From: an uncultured Pedosphaera sp.
Lineage (GTDB): Bacteria > Verrucomicrobiota > Verrucomicrobiia > Limisphaerales > Pedosphaeraceae
Reading direction: 5' to 3'
DNA length: 39,616 nt
Assembly: GCA_903930565.1 (NCBI GenBank)
Contig: CAIYZC010000585.1
Span: 1-39,616, forward strand
The first letter of the stretch is position 1. Each line of letters starts with the position of its first letter. The notes under the pieces are model-generated. The model searched no databases. It was not told the origin of the DNA and saw nothing but the letters and a program-made list of their open reading frames with translations. Made by a program: the position numbers and the translations under genes. Below, piece by piece: positions 1 through 6,583 of the stretch.

Positions 1-256
1 CCGGCAGGAGGGTGACCTTTTCCGGCCGGCCACCCAGGACGCGCACATGCACTTGCGCCAAACCGGGCACCACGGTTGGCGTTTCGATGATGACCCGCAC
101 CAGGAACGGCCCGGCCGGACCTTCGAAGAACACATTCGGGCTGCCGAGATGCGCCGTGGCGGCGAGCGGCCAAAGCAAGGCGGCGGCGAGCCAAAGTCCG
201 CGGGCGAACCGCCGCCGCAGGGCGGCGACGACGGCGGTTACAAAGTGGGAGTTCAT
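1..256 (-). CDS. Signal-peptide protein, C-terminus cut by window edge (FixH/YtkA-like?)
   Basis: An open frame of 85 codons starts at ATG 254-256 and runs off the left edge. The N-terminus is basic (RRRFARG) and is followed by a hydrophobic stretch (LWLAAALLWPLAATA), which looks like a signal peptide or anchor with a possible cleavage after ATA. The visible mature part (HLGSPNVFFEGPAGPFLVRV, then IIETPTVVPGLAQVHVRVLG) is beta-rich. It faintly resembles FixH/YtkA-like periplasmic domains, but I would not name it on that. Its start codon overlaps the stop of the upstream membrane-protein gene as ATGA, so the two are probably translationally coupled and work together at or outside the inner membrane. 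Confidence 0.7.
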   Translation of the reverse strand, partial: MNSHFVTAVVAALRRRFARGLWLAAALLWPLAATAHLGSPNVFFEGPAGPFLVRVIIETPTVVPGLAQVHVRVLGGRPEKVTLLP

Positions 257-1458
257 CGTTTGACTCCGGCCATCCAGTTGCCGAAGGCGAGCGCCAGGCG
301 GCATTGCACGGCGGCCAAACCGGCGGCCACCGCGCCCGCCCGCAGGGTCAGGACATCAAGGACCTCACCTTTGCGTTCCCAGAATTGATGGTTCCAATCG
401 CCCAAGGAGGCGTTGTAATCCCACATCATGTCGCCGCCGAAGAAGGGGTTACGGGCCGCCGGGGAGAGTTGGAACGTGGCGAACGGCCATTGCACCGCCA
501 GGAAGACGAGGAAGAACGCGGCGCCCAGCAACAAAGCCAAGGCCGTGTCCCGCCAAAATCCCCGGCCGCGGCCCAAGGCGCGCAAGAGCAAGTCCAGGGC
601 CAGCGCGGGAAACACGGTCAAAAGGGGAAACGGTTCCGGCACCATGTGGGTGACCGGATTGTAGATCGGTCCGAGCATGGGGTGCGCGGGGAACAGCGGC
701 AAGATCCACAACATCAGCGCCGCGATGAGCATGTAGATGCCGGCGGCGGCGGTGGCGGCCCAACGGAGGCCGGTGGCGCGGGAGGCGGCGACGGGGAAGA
801 ACGGGGCGGTGACGCACACGGCGCGGTAGAACTCCGCCCCGTGCTGGCGGTTGGGGAAGGTCATTTCGAGAATGAACACCGTCACCATGGTCACCAAGGT
901 GCCGCAGGAGAGAAAAAAGAGGGTGTTGGCGATGGCTTGTTGGCCGGGTTCCGCCCGGTTGCGCCAGGCGAGAATCAGGAGCATGGCCCCGATGGCCACC
1001 CCATACATCCCCAAGGCCAGCAGGGAATGCGGCGGGCTGAGGATTTGGACATCCAGGCCGTAGGCGTCATGCCACCAATTATCAAACGGGGCGCTGACCA
1101 GCATGGCCAACGAGCCCCAGATGCAAACCCAACCACCAAAGGAACCGCGAAAGCCCCACAAACGGACCAGGGCTTCCGGTTCGCCTGGTCGCGGCCAAAA
1201 GGTTTGCTGGATCACCAGCGCGCCGCAGAGCATTCCGGGCAGGGCGCCGCCGAGGTAAATCATCATGTGGGCGGGCGTCCAGAAGGTGTCGCGCCCGATG
1301 GTCTCGTGCCAGGAAATGTCCCAGATGACGCCAATGGGGATGCAGAGCGCGGCCAGGACTACGGCAAAACAATGCCAAGGCAGGCGCGAAGCGGCTTGGG
1401 CGTGGGACGCCGGTGCGGCCAAACCGGCCGTGGGCAGGGGTTGAGTGATCGCCGACAT
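253..1458 (-). CDS. Polytopic integral membrane protein of unknown function
   Basis: This is a 401-residue protein with roughly ten hydrophobic segments after a short Ala/Pro-rich cytoplasmic start. Conspicuous motifs are WDISWHETIGRDTFWTPAHM near residues 46-65, FDNWWHDAYGLD in the middle and NHQFWERKGE near the end. The repeated His/Trp/Asp-rich loops between membrane helices could bind a metal or a small ligand, but that is inference. I do not recognise a named family. Its stop codon overlaps the start of the following signal-peptide gene (ATGA), implying one transcript and a joint function. It lies 98 bp downstream of pdxH on the same strand. Confidence 0.8.
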   Translation of the reverse strand: MSAITQPLPTAGLAAPASHAQAASRLPWHCFAVVLAALCIPIGVIWDISWHETIGRDTFWTPAHMMIYLGGALPGMLCGALVIQQTFWPRPGEPEALVRLWGFRGSFGGWVCIWGSLAMLVSAPFDNWWHDAYGLDVQILSPPHSLLALGMYGVAIGAMLLILAWRNRAEPGQQAIANTLFFLSCGTLVTMVTVFILEMTFPNRQHGAEFYRAVCVTAPFFPVAASRATGLRWAATAAAGIYMLIAALMLWILPLFPAHPMLGPIYNPVTHMVPEPFPLLTVFPALALDLLLRALGRGRGFWRDTALALLLGAAFFLVFLAVQWPFATFQLSPAARNPFFGGDMMWDYNASLGDWNHQFWERKGEVLDVLTLRAGAVAAGLAAVQCRLALAFGNWMAGVKR

Positions 1459-1556
1459 GGGCGCAGACTACCCCCAAACCGGCGGGGAAGCAACCCTGGA
1501 GGGCGGGCCCTGAAGGCCAAGCTCCGGCGCGGGGCGGAGTGAGCCGATGGACCGCC

Positions 1557-2207
1557 TTAGGGGCTGAGCCGGGTGATTTCCCAACCGCCGGCGGCGTCGC
1601 GTTCGTATTGCAAGCGGTCGTGCAAGCGGTCCGGACGACCTTGCCAAAACTCGACCCGGTGGGGGGTGAGCGCGTAGCCGCCCCAGTAGGGTGGCAGCGG
1701 CACTTCCGCTCCGTCATACTGGGCCCGGACCGCCGCCAAGCGTTCATGCAGCAAGGCTTGGTCGGCGATGGGTTCACTCTGCCGCGAAGCCCAGGAAGCC
1801 AAGCGGCTGCCGAAGGGGCGCGATTGAAAATAATTGGCGGATTCGTCCCGACTCACCTTGGTGACGGTGCCCGCAATGCAAATCTGTCGTTCCAACTGCG
1901 GCCAAAAGAAGGTCAGGGCCGCCCGGGGGTTGTCCGCCAGTTCGCGGCCTTTGCGGCCCGCATAATTCGTGAAGAAGACGAAGCCGCGGTCATCGGCCGC
2001 TTTCAGCAGCACGATGCGGCTGGAAGGTTGGCCCGCGGCGTCGACCGTGGCCAAGGTCATGGCGTTGGGTTCAAGCACTCCGCCGTCGAGGGCGGCGGCG
2101 AACCAAGTGTGAAATTGGGTCAGCGGGTCGGGCGCGAGATCGGCGCGGCGCAGTCCGGCAAGGGAGTAATTTCGGCGCAAATCGGCGATGGATGCGGGAG
2201 CGAACAT
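1557..2207 (-). CDS. pdxH: Pyridoxamine 5'-phosphate oxidase
   Basis: PdxH is the FMN enzyme that oxidises pyridoxine/pyridoxamine 5'-phosphate to pyridoxal 5'-phosphate in the cytoplasm. The 216-residue protein has the usual length and shows the family motifs in order: YSLAGLRRADLAPDPLTQF at the start, SSRIVLLKAADDRGFVFFTN in the FMN-binding barrel, RQICIAGTVTKVS, the YFQSRPFGSRLASWASRQS segment, and the C-terminal RPDRLHDRLQYER with the substrate-binding Arg and His. It ends in the characteristic RLSP. It is separated from moaE upstream by about 150 bp that include a 9-bp repeat array, so it may have its own promoter. Confidence 0.97.
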   Translation of the reverse strand: MFAPASIADLRRNYSLAGLRRADLAPDPLTQFHTWFAAALDGGVLEPNAMTLATVDAAGQPSSRIVLLKAADDRGFVFFTNYAGRKGRELADNPRAALTFFWPQLERQICIAGTVTKVSRDESANYFQSRPFGSRLASWASRQSEPIADQALLHERLAAVRAQYDGAEVPLPPYWGGYALTPHRVEFWQGRPDRLHDRLQYERDAAGGWEITRLSP

Positions 2208-2262
2208 ACCGGGACAGACTACGCCGCTTTAAAGACCAAAGCGAGCGGGAAAGGGCACCGTA

Positions 2263-2286
2263 TTTAGCCCTGCCCGGAGGGCAAAA
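2263..2286 (-). terminator. Possible hairpin terminator after moaE
   Basis: GCCCT (2267-2271) pairs with AGGGC (2278-2282) around a 6-nt loop. It is flanked by TTT on the left and AAA on the right, so the stem extends across one mismatch. It lies between the moaE stop and the pdxH start. The U-tract is poor in either direction, so this is only a weak terminator candidate. Confidence 0.3.
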
Positions 2287-2291
2287 TTGGG

Positions 2292-2336
2292 AGAATCGGA
2301 CGAAGCAGACGAATCGGACGGATCGAACCAAGCGAG
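2292..2336. repeat. Degenerate 9-bp tandem array (5 units), site A
   Basis: Five consecutive 9-mers can be read: AGAATCGGA, CGAAGCAGA, CGAATCGGA, CGGATCGAA, CCAAGCGAG. The first four follow a common pattern close to CGAATCGGA. The array lies between moaE and pdxH and resembles the arrays at 8150, 13861 and 38141 in period and style, though not in exact sequence. Confidence 0.6.
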
Positions 2337-2355
2337 ATCCGGGCCGCGGTGGCGT

Positions 2356-2799
2356 TCACGCCACGGGGTGTTTCCAGATGGGGACGACGCGTTTCATTTC
2401 GTCGATGAGCCATTGGGCGGCGGCGAAGGCTTCGCCGCGATGGGGGGCGGTGAGTTCGACCCACAGGGAGGGCTCGCCGGCGGCGACGGGGCCGAGGCGG
2501 TGGACGAGGCGCACGGAGGCGATGGGCCAGCGACGGGCGATTTCGTCGAAGAGGACCCCGAACTGGTGGCGGGCCATGGCTTCAAAAGCTTCGTAATCGA
2601 GCGCGCGAATCGGGTGGGCGCCTTCGGTGCCGCGGACCACGCCGGTGAAATGCAGTACGGCGCCCAGCGCGGGATCGCGGGGCCGCGCGGCGACCAAGGC
2701 GGCTTCATCGATCGGAGCGGTGGTGAGGTGGAGTTCGCGGCGCATGCGGGGAAGGGCGGTTTCAACCACCTTGGACGGGGGGGAAGAGGGCGACGGCAT
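2356..2799 (-). CDS. moaE: Molybdopterin synthase catalytic subunit MoaE
   Basis: MoaE is the large subunit of molybdopterin synthase. It uses the MoaD thiocarboxylate to add sulfur to precursor Z (cPMP) in molybdenum cofactor synthesis. The frame shows GAVLHFTGVVRGTEG, DYEAFEAMA, RLVHRLGPVAAGEPSLWVEL, the HRGEAF segment and the active-site Lys pair in MKRVVPIWK. The protein stops three residues after the second Lys region (HPVA), so it lacks the roughly 20-residue tail of the E. coli protein. The start is uncertain: ATG at 2799, GTG at 2769 and ATG at 2745 are all possible. The first overlaps the end of moaD by 38 bp, and the domain itself begins near the last. Confidence 0.93.
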   Translation of the reverse strand: MPSPSSPPSKVVETALPRMRRELHLTTAPIDEAALVAARPRDPALGAVLHFTGVVRGTEGAHPIRALDYEAFEAMARHQFGVLFDEIARRWPIASVRLVHRLGPVAAGEPSLWVELTAPHRGEAFAAAQWLIDEMKRVVPIWKHPVA

Positions 2800-3007
2800 C
2801 GCCTTCGCGCAGGATATAATCGCGGGGCTGGTACTCGACGCCGACGGCGAGGAGCATGGTGTTCTCCAAGGCGGCCAGGCGCGGGAAGCGGACTTGGAGT
2901 TCGCGCACGAGCTCGCGCAGGGTGGCCGGCGCGGATACGGTCGCGGTCGTGTCCGCGCAGCCGGTCAACTCCTTATAGTAGGAGTAAAAGTGGACGGTGA
3001 CGGTCAT
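2762..3007 (-). CDS. moaD: Molybdopterin synthase sulfur-carrier subunit MoaD
   Basis: This is an 81-residue ubiquitin-fold protein that carries sulfur as a C-terminal thiocarboxylate. It starts MTVTVHFYSYYKELTG and ends in the required Gly-Gly (FPPVQGG). The start at 3007 is chosen because its ATG overlaps the hpt stop as ATGA and because it matches the usual MoaD length; an in-frame ATG at 3034 would add nine residues with no family support. The partner moaE follows directly with an overlapping frame. Both moa genes are co-transcribed behind hpt and an AIM24 gene, an unusual setting with no other molybdenum-cofactor gene in the window. Confidence 0.94.
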   Translation of the reverse strand: MTVTVHFYSYYKELTGCADTTATVSAPATLRELVRELQVRFPRLAALENTMLLAVGVEYQPRDYILREGDAVALFPPVQGG

Positions 3008-3594
3008 GGGGCCGGGGCGGGACCGGGAGGGCAAACGGCGGGGTGAAGGATGCCGACAAAGGGAAGCTGGCGGTAGCGTTCGGCGTAGTCCAGCCCGTAG
3101 CCGATCACAAAATGGTCGGGAATCTGGAAGCCAATGTAGTCGGCGGTGACCGGGACCACCCGGCGGGCGGGTTTGTCCAAGAGGACGCAGGTTTTGATTT
3201 CCCGGGGGCCCAGCGCGTGGAGCCGCTGCAGGACGGCTTGGAAGGTGCGGCCGGTGTCGAGGATGTCATCGACCAGCAGCACCGTGCGGCCGCGCACGGG
3301 GAGGCGGAGTTCCTTGGTGAAGGTCAGCGCGCCGGAGGTGGTGCCGTGGCCGTAGCTGGAAACGCCGAGGAAATCCAATTCCAAATGCAGGTCGAGGCGG
3401 CGGACCAGGTCGGCGAGGAAGAGGGCGGTGCCGTTGAGCAAGCCCACGACCACCAGGTCCCGCCCCGCCAGGTCGGCCGTGAGGGCCGCGCCGAGTTCCG
3501 CCACGCGGGCGGCGAGTTGCGGTTCGCTGACAAGGACTTCGGCGATTTCGTCCCGCCAGCGGGCGGGCACGGGCACGGGTGGTACGGGGCTCAT
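3004..3594 (-). CDS. hpt: Hypoxanthine (purine) phosphoribosyltransferase
   Basis: This enzyme salvages hypoxanthine or guanine with PRPP to give IMP or GMP. The 196-residue protein contains the PRPP-binding signature TVLLVDDILDTGRTFQAVL near residues 110-130. Family segments VVGLLNGTALFLADLVRRL, SSYGHGTTSG and TCVLLDKPARR are also present, as is the C-terminal DFVIGYGLDYAERYR-type motif (here DHFVIGYGLDYAERYRQLP). The start at 3594 is supported by an ATGA overlap with the stop of the preceding AIM24 gene; a longer in-frame start at 3750 would add a basic low-complexity segment that belongs to another frame. It overlaps moaD downstream in the same way. Confidence 0.95.
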   Translation of the reverse strand: MSPVPPVPVPARWRDEIAEVLVSEPQLAARVAELGAALTADLAGRDLVVVGLLNGTALFLADLVRRLDLHLELDFLGVSSYGHGTTSGALTFTKELRLPVRGRTVLLVDDILDTGRTFQAVLQRLHALGPREIKTCVLLDKPARRVVPVTADYIGFQIPDHFVIGYGLDYAERYRQLPFVGILHPAVCPPGPAPAP

Positions 3595-4286
3595 TCGTCG
3601 GTGGAGGCGTGGATGTACATGGACTGCAGGCCGACGCGCCCGGGGCCGGTGAAGCGGTTCCAAAAGATCTGGCCGCCGCCGCCGAAGATGCCGATGGTGA
3701 GGCTTTGGAAGATGGTTTCCATTTGGACCGTGGGTTCCTTGTACACCCAACCACCCGGTTCGATGTCGATTTGTTCGCCGGGGGCGAGGACCACCTCGAA
3801 GACATTGCCGTAGCCGTGCAACCAGAGGATGCCCGCCTGTTGGCGGCAGGAAAAGGTGTCGATGAAGAAGCCGCTGCCGCCCAGCAGCATGTTCGCGGCA
3901 CCCCGGACGCGGGTGAAGGTGAAATCAATCGTGTCCGTGGCCGCCAGGAATTGGTGTTCGCGCACGTCCACGGAGCCGCCGGGTTCCAGATGGAGGGCGA
4001 AGACGTGGCCGACGCCGTCCCGGCTGAAGGCGATGCGGCCGGGGCCGCGGGCGCCAGTGAGGAAGACCGGCATGCCCGCCAGCATGCGTTTGAGCAGACC
4101 GCGCATGGGCTTGAGGTGCACCTCCACGGCGGGATCTTTCCAGAGGAGAATGTGGTGCTCGAAATAAATGCCCACGCGGTCGAGTTCCAAGTGGAGCACG
4201 GGCACCAATTCGCCCTCGATGTGGTAGGTGACGCCGCCGAAGGTTTCGTTCAGCGACGAGGTGGTCAGCAGGGTGGGGACGGCCAT
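3591..4286 (-). CDS. AIM24 family (DUF124) protein
   Basis: The 231-residue protein has the Gly-rich double beta-helix style of the AIM24/DUF124 family. Supporting segments are PVLHLELDRVGIYFEHHILLW, GLLKRMLAGMPVFLTGARGPG, VFALHLEPGGSVDVREHQFL, GSGFFIDTFS, VVLAPGEQIDIEPGGWVYKE and IGIFGGGGQIFWNRFTGPG. The biochemical role of bacterial members is unknown; the yeast namesake is a mitochondrial protein involved in inner-membrane organisation. There is no signal peptide, so it should be cytoplasmic or peripheral. It heads the AIM24-hpt-moaD-moaE operon and overlaps hpt by an ATGA junction. Confidence 0.9.
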   Translation of the reverse strand: MAVPTLLTTSSLNETFGGVTYHIEGELVPVLHLELDRVGIYFEHHILLWKDPAVEVHLKPMRGLLKRMLAGMPVFLTGARGPGRIAFSRDGVGHVFALHLEPGGSVDVREHQFLAATDTIDFTFTRVRGAANMLLGGSGFFIDTFSCRQQAGILWLHGYGNVFEVVLAPGEQIDIEPGGWVYKEPTVQMETIFQSLTIGIFGGGGQIFWNRFTGPGRVGLQSMYIHASTDE

Positions 4287-4332
4287 AAGCTGGATTGGGT
4301 CGGTGATGTGGTTTTCTTACCGCGCGGGCAGG

Positions 4333-4554
4333 TTAGCGGTTTCCCCGGGACGGGGCAACCCCCGGTTGCGTGGCGTGCGGGGCCAGGCGATCGCGGAACC
4401 GCCGCGCCGCCCCGGGCACGTCGGCAGGGATGCGGTCGGGGTGCAGGTTGAGCGCCCAGGCAAAGGCCAGGCCGAGGTCGGGGACGAGGGCGCCCGCGGG
4501 CGGTTGCTGCAGCAGTCGGAGGAAGGTTTCTTTTGGTTTCATCGCGGCATTCAT
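4333..4554 (-). CDS. Small hypothetical protein
   Basis: A 73-residue frame starts at ATG 4554, with a second Met at 4542. It has a coherent helical N-terminal half (KPKETFLRLLQQPP, then GALVPDLGLAFAWALNLHPD) and codon choice like its neighbours. It fills the gap between the YaeQ-like gene and the AIM24 gene on the same strand, 46 bp before the latter. No Shine-Dalgarno sequence is obvious and I recognise no family. It could be a real small gene or a chance open frame in GC-rich DNA. Confidence 0.45.
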   Translation of the reverse strand: MNAAMKPKETFLRLLQQPPAGALVPDLGLAFAWALNLHPDRIPADVPGAARRFRDRLAPHATQPGVAPSRGNR

Positions 4555-4648
4555 TGGATCGTTGGCGCGATGGTGCGCCCGGAGGTGGGACAAAGACTGT
4601 CGTTGTGAATAACTGGCGGGCCGGCGGCCGGAGGGGGGCGGGAACGGA

Positions 4649-5197
4649 TCAAAAGGCGAAGACCGAGAACTGCGTATCGAACCAGAGGCCATTGAAATCG
4701 AATTGCAAGGCCGGGGGTTCGAACCCGCCGGTGACCCACAGCAGGTCGTTGCGGGGGCGCAGCAGGGCGCACAATTCGTCGAACATGGCGGGATCGAAGC
4801 CGAGGAGCCGGTAACGGCCGCGCCGGAGATCCTCGCGCGCCATGGCGCGGAGGAGGTGTTCGACGGCCTCCGGGGAGCGCTTGAGAATCCAGATTTCGGC
4901 TTCGGGGACCTTGACCGCGAGCTTGTTGAGTTTGTTCACGCCGCACTCGCCGCATTCGACCCAGAGCCGGGGGCGCAATTCGTAGTCCAACTGCACGAGG
5001 TCGGGCACAAAGGGGATGCTGTCCTGGTGGAGGTGGGCTTCCAGTTGGAGCCGTTCCCGGAAGAACAGAATGTAGGCGAGGAATTTGAGGACGACGTGCG
5101 CCGCCGTTTCCGTGTCCTGTTGGCCGATGATGACCTTGGGGGGCAGGGTCCGGAGATGGTCGCGGCTCTGGAGGCGGAAGCTGTACTTGGTGCTCAT
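4649..5197 (-). CDS. YaeQ family protein
   Basis: The 182-residue length matches YaeQ (E. coli, 181), a fold related to PD-(D/E)XK nucleases whose cellular role is not settled. Recognisable family blocks are ETAAHVVLKFLAYILFFRER with LQLEAHL (cf. the E. coli run around LLAWLKYADERLQF), then RPRLWVECGECGVNKLNKLA, which corresponds to DLWIELGLPDERRIKKA, and a beta strand EIWILKRS. The Glu in WVEC is the likely equivalent of the nuclease-fold acidic residue. The family assignment is from remembered motifs. It starts 3 bp after the L,D-transpeptidase stop, so the two are co-transcribed. Confidence 0.75.
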   Translation of the reverse strand: MSTKYSFRLQSRDHLRTLPPKVIIGQQDTETAAHVVLKFLAYILFFRERLQLEAHLHQDSIPFVPDLVQLDYELRPRLWVECGECGVNKLNKLAVKVPEAEIWILKRSPEAVEHLLRAMAREDLRRGRYRLLGFDPAMFDELCALLRPRNDLLWVTGGFEPPALQFDFNGLWFDTQFSVFAF

Positions 5198-5200
5198 GGC

Positions 5201-6508
5201 CTACTCGGTCACGCGGACGGGGGTGCCGACGGAGACGAGGCGGGCCAGATACGCGGCGTTCCAATTCGCCAAACGGAAGCAGCCGTGGGACTCCGTGCGA
5301 CCGACATCCTCGGGGGCCGGGGTGCCGTGAATGCCGTAGCCGGGACGGTCCAAACCGATCCACGCCACGCCCACGGGATTGTTCGGGCCGGGGGGGAGGA
5401 TGAGCCGGTGGTTGATTTTGCGGGCTTCCTCGGATTCGGGGAAGACGGCGGGATCAAACGTGTAGGTGGGGCGCAGGGCCACGCCGGCGACGTGCAGATC
5501 GCCCACGGGCCGCTTCTCCACGCGATGGGCGATGCTGCACGGGAAGTGGACGAGGAGCCGGCCGCCGGCGTCAAAGGCTTCCAGGGTTTTGTCCGCCAGT
5601 TGGATGCGGATCAGGGCGGCTTTGGCCCGGGGTTCGGGATAGACGGAATTGGGCAATTGCAGCCGCGCGCCGGCGCGGACCGCGCCCCAGTCCAAGCCCG
5701 GGTTGAGACGGCGGATGAGCCGGGGGTGGGCGAAGCTTTTTTCGGCCACCAATTCCAGGAGGGATTCATATTCCAAAGAGCTCTGGCGGGATTTGGCCAG
5801 CCACGAATGCGGGAGGGGGTGGAGGCGGGCGAGGTCGTTCGAGGTGATGGTGTAGGTGACCAAGGGGGACTGGGGGAGCAGCAGGCGGCCGGCGGTGGCG
5901 GGGTCCAACTCGCCGGTGGCGGGCAGGAGCTGCTGCTTCTGAAAGGCCAGGAGCGCGGCCCGCGTCTGCGCCCCCGGCGCGCCGTCGAGCGAGCCGGACG
6001 AGATGCCATGCGCCAGCAGGGCAACCTGGGCTTCGAAGGCGTTTTGAACGGGCCGCGGCCAGGTGTCGGGCGGGGGCGGTGGGGTGACCGGTGGTCCATT
6101 GGTGGGGAAGGCGGGCGGCGCGGTCGACCCGACGGGCGGTGGAACGGGGGGGATGGTGATGGCGGTGGCGGCGGGGACGGAATTGGCCACCGGTGGCGGC
6201 GCGGTCGGCGGGAGCGGGTAGGAAAACGCCGGCGGGGGCACGGGCGGCGGGGTGGCGGCCCGATTGGTGGCCGGAGCTGGTGGTGGCGTGGGAGTCGGAC
6301 CAGACCGCACCGGAGCCGGGCTGGCGGGGGCGCGGGGCACCACCGGTCGCGCGGGCATCGGGCCGGCCGGAACGGGGCGGGGGGATTCCGAGGTGCGCCA
6401 CCAAACCCAGGCGATGGCCCCAATCAGCGCCAGCGCCAGCAACCAGTACAGCCCGTGAACCAGCGAGCTTCGCTGGTGCGGCAGCTGGTATTTGGGGCGG
6501 CGGCGCAT
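5201..6508 (-). CDS. L,D-transpeptidase (YkuD) with peptidoglycan-binding domain
   Basis: This is a 435-residue envelope protein. It has a cytoplasmic basic N-terminus, one membrane anchor (LYWLLALALIGAIAWVWW, about residues 20-38) and a very Pro-rich linker (about 42-150). A PG_binding_1-like domain follows (LDGAPGAQTRAALLAFQKQQ), then a LysM-like or spacer segment, then the YkuD catalytic domain with HGTPAPEDVGRTESHGCFRL near residues 394-413. The nucleophile is Cys410 and the motif SHGCFRL is intact. Enzymes of this family form 3-3 crosslinks in peptidoglycan or attach proteins to it. The long proline linker probably spans the periplasm. The YaeQ-like gene follows after 3 bp. Confidence 0.93.
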   Translation of the reverse strand: MRRRPKYQLPHQRSSLVHGLYWLLALALIGAIAWVWWRTSESPRPVPAGPMPARPVVPRAPASPAPVRSGPTPTPPPAPATNRAATPPPVPPPAFSYPLPPTAPPPVANSVPAATAITIPPVPPPVGSTAPPAFPTNGPPVTPPPPPDTWPRPVQNAFEAQVALLAHGISSGSLDGAPGAQTRAALLAFQKQQLLPATGELDPATAGRLLLPQSPLVTYTITSNDLARLHPLPHSWLAKSRQSSLEYESLLELVAEKSFAHPRLIRRLNPGLDWGAVRAGARLQLPNSVYPEPRAKAALIRIQLADKTLEAFDAGGRLLVHFPCSIAHRVEKRPVGDLHVAGVALRPTYTFDPAVFPESEEARKINHRLILPPGPNNPVGVAWIGLDRPGYGIHGTPAPEDVGRTESHGCFRLANWNAAYLARLVSVGTPVRVTE

Positions 6509-6583
6509 GGGGGAAAAAGATGACAGTCGTTGGCGCGCGCTGTCAACCGCCCAATCGGCGGCCGGCGGAGGCGGCGGGGGGGC

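Noticed and set aside
2292-2336. CRISPR-like or protein-coding repeat interpretation of the 9-bp arrays
   Set aside because: Units are only 9 bp, contiguous and without spacers, and no cas genes occur in the window. The reading frames through the arrays do not extend into supported genes.
4703-6523. Plus-strand open frame of 606 codons opposite the L,D-transpeptidase and YaeQ-like genes
   Set aside because: Antisense to two supported genes; the Gly/Arg repeats arise from the proline-rich linker on the other strand.
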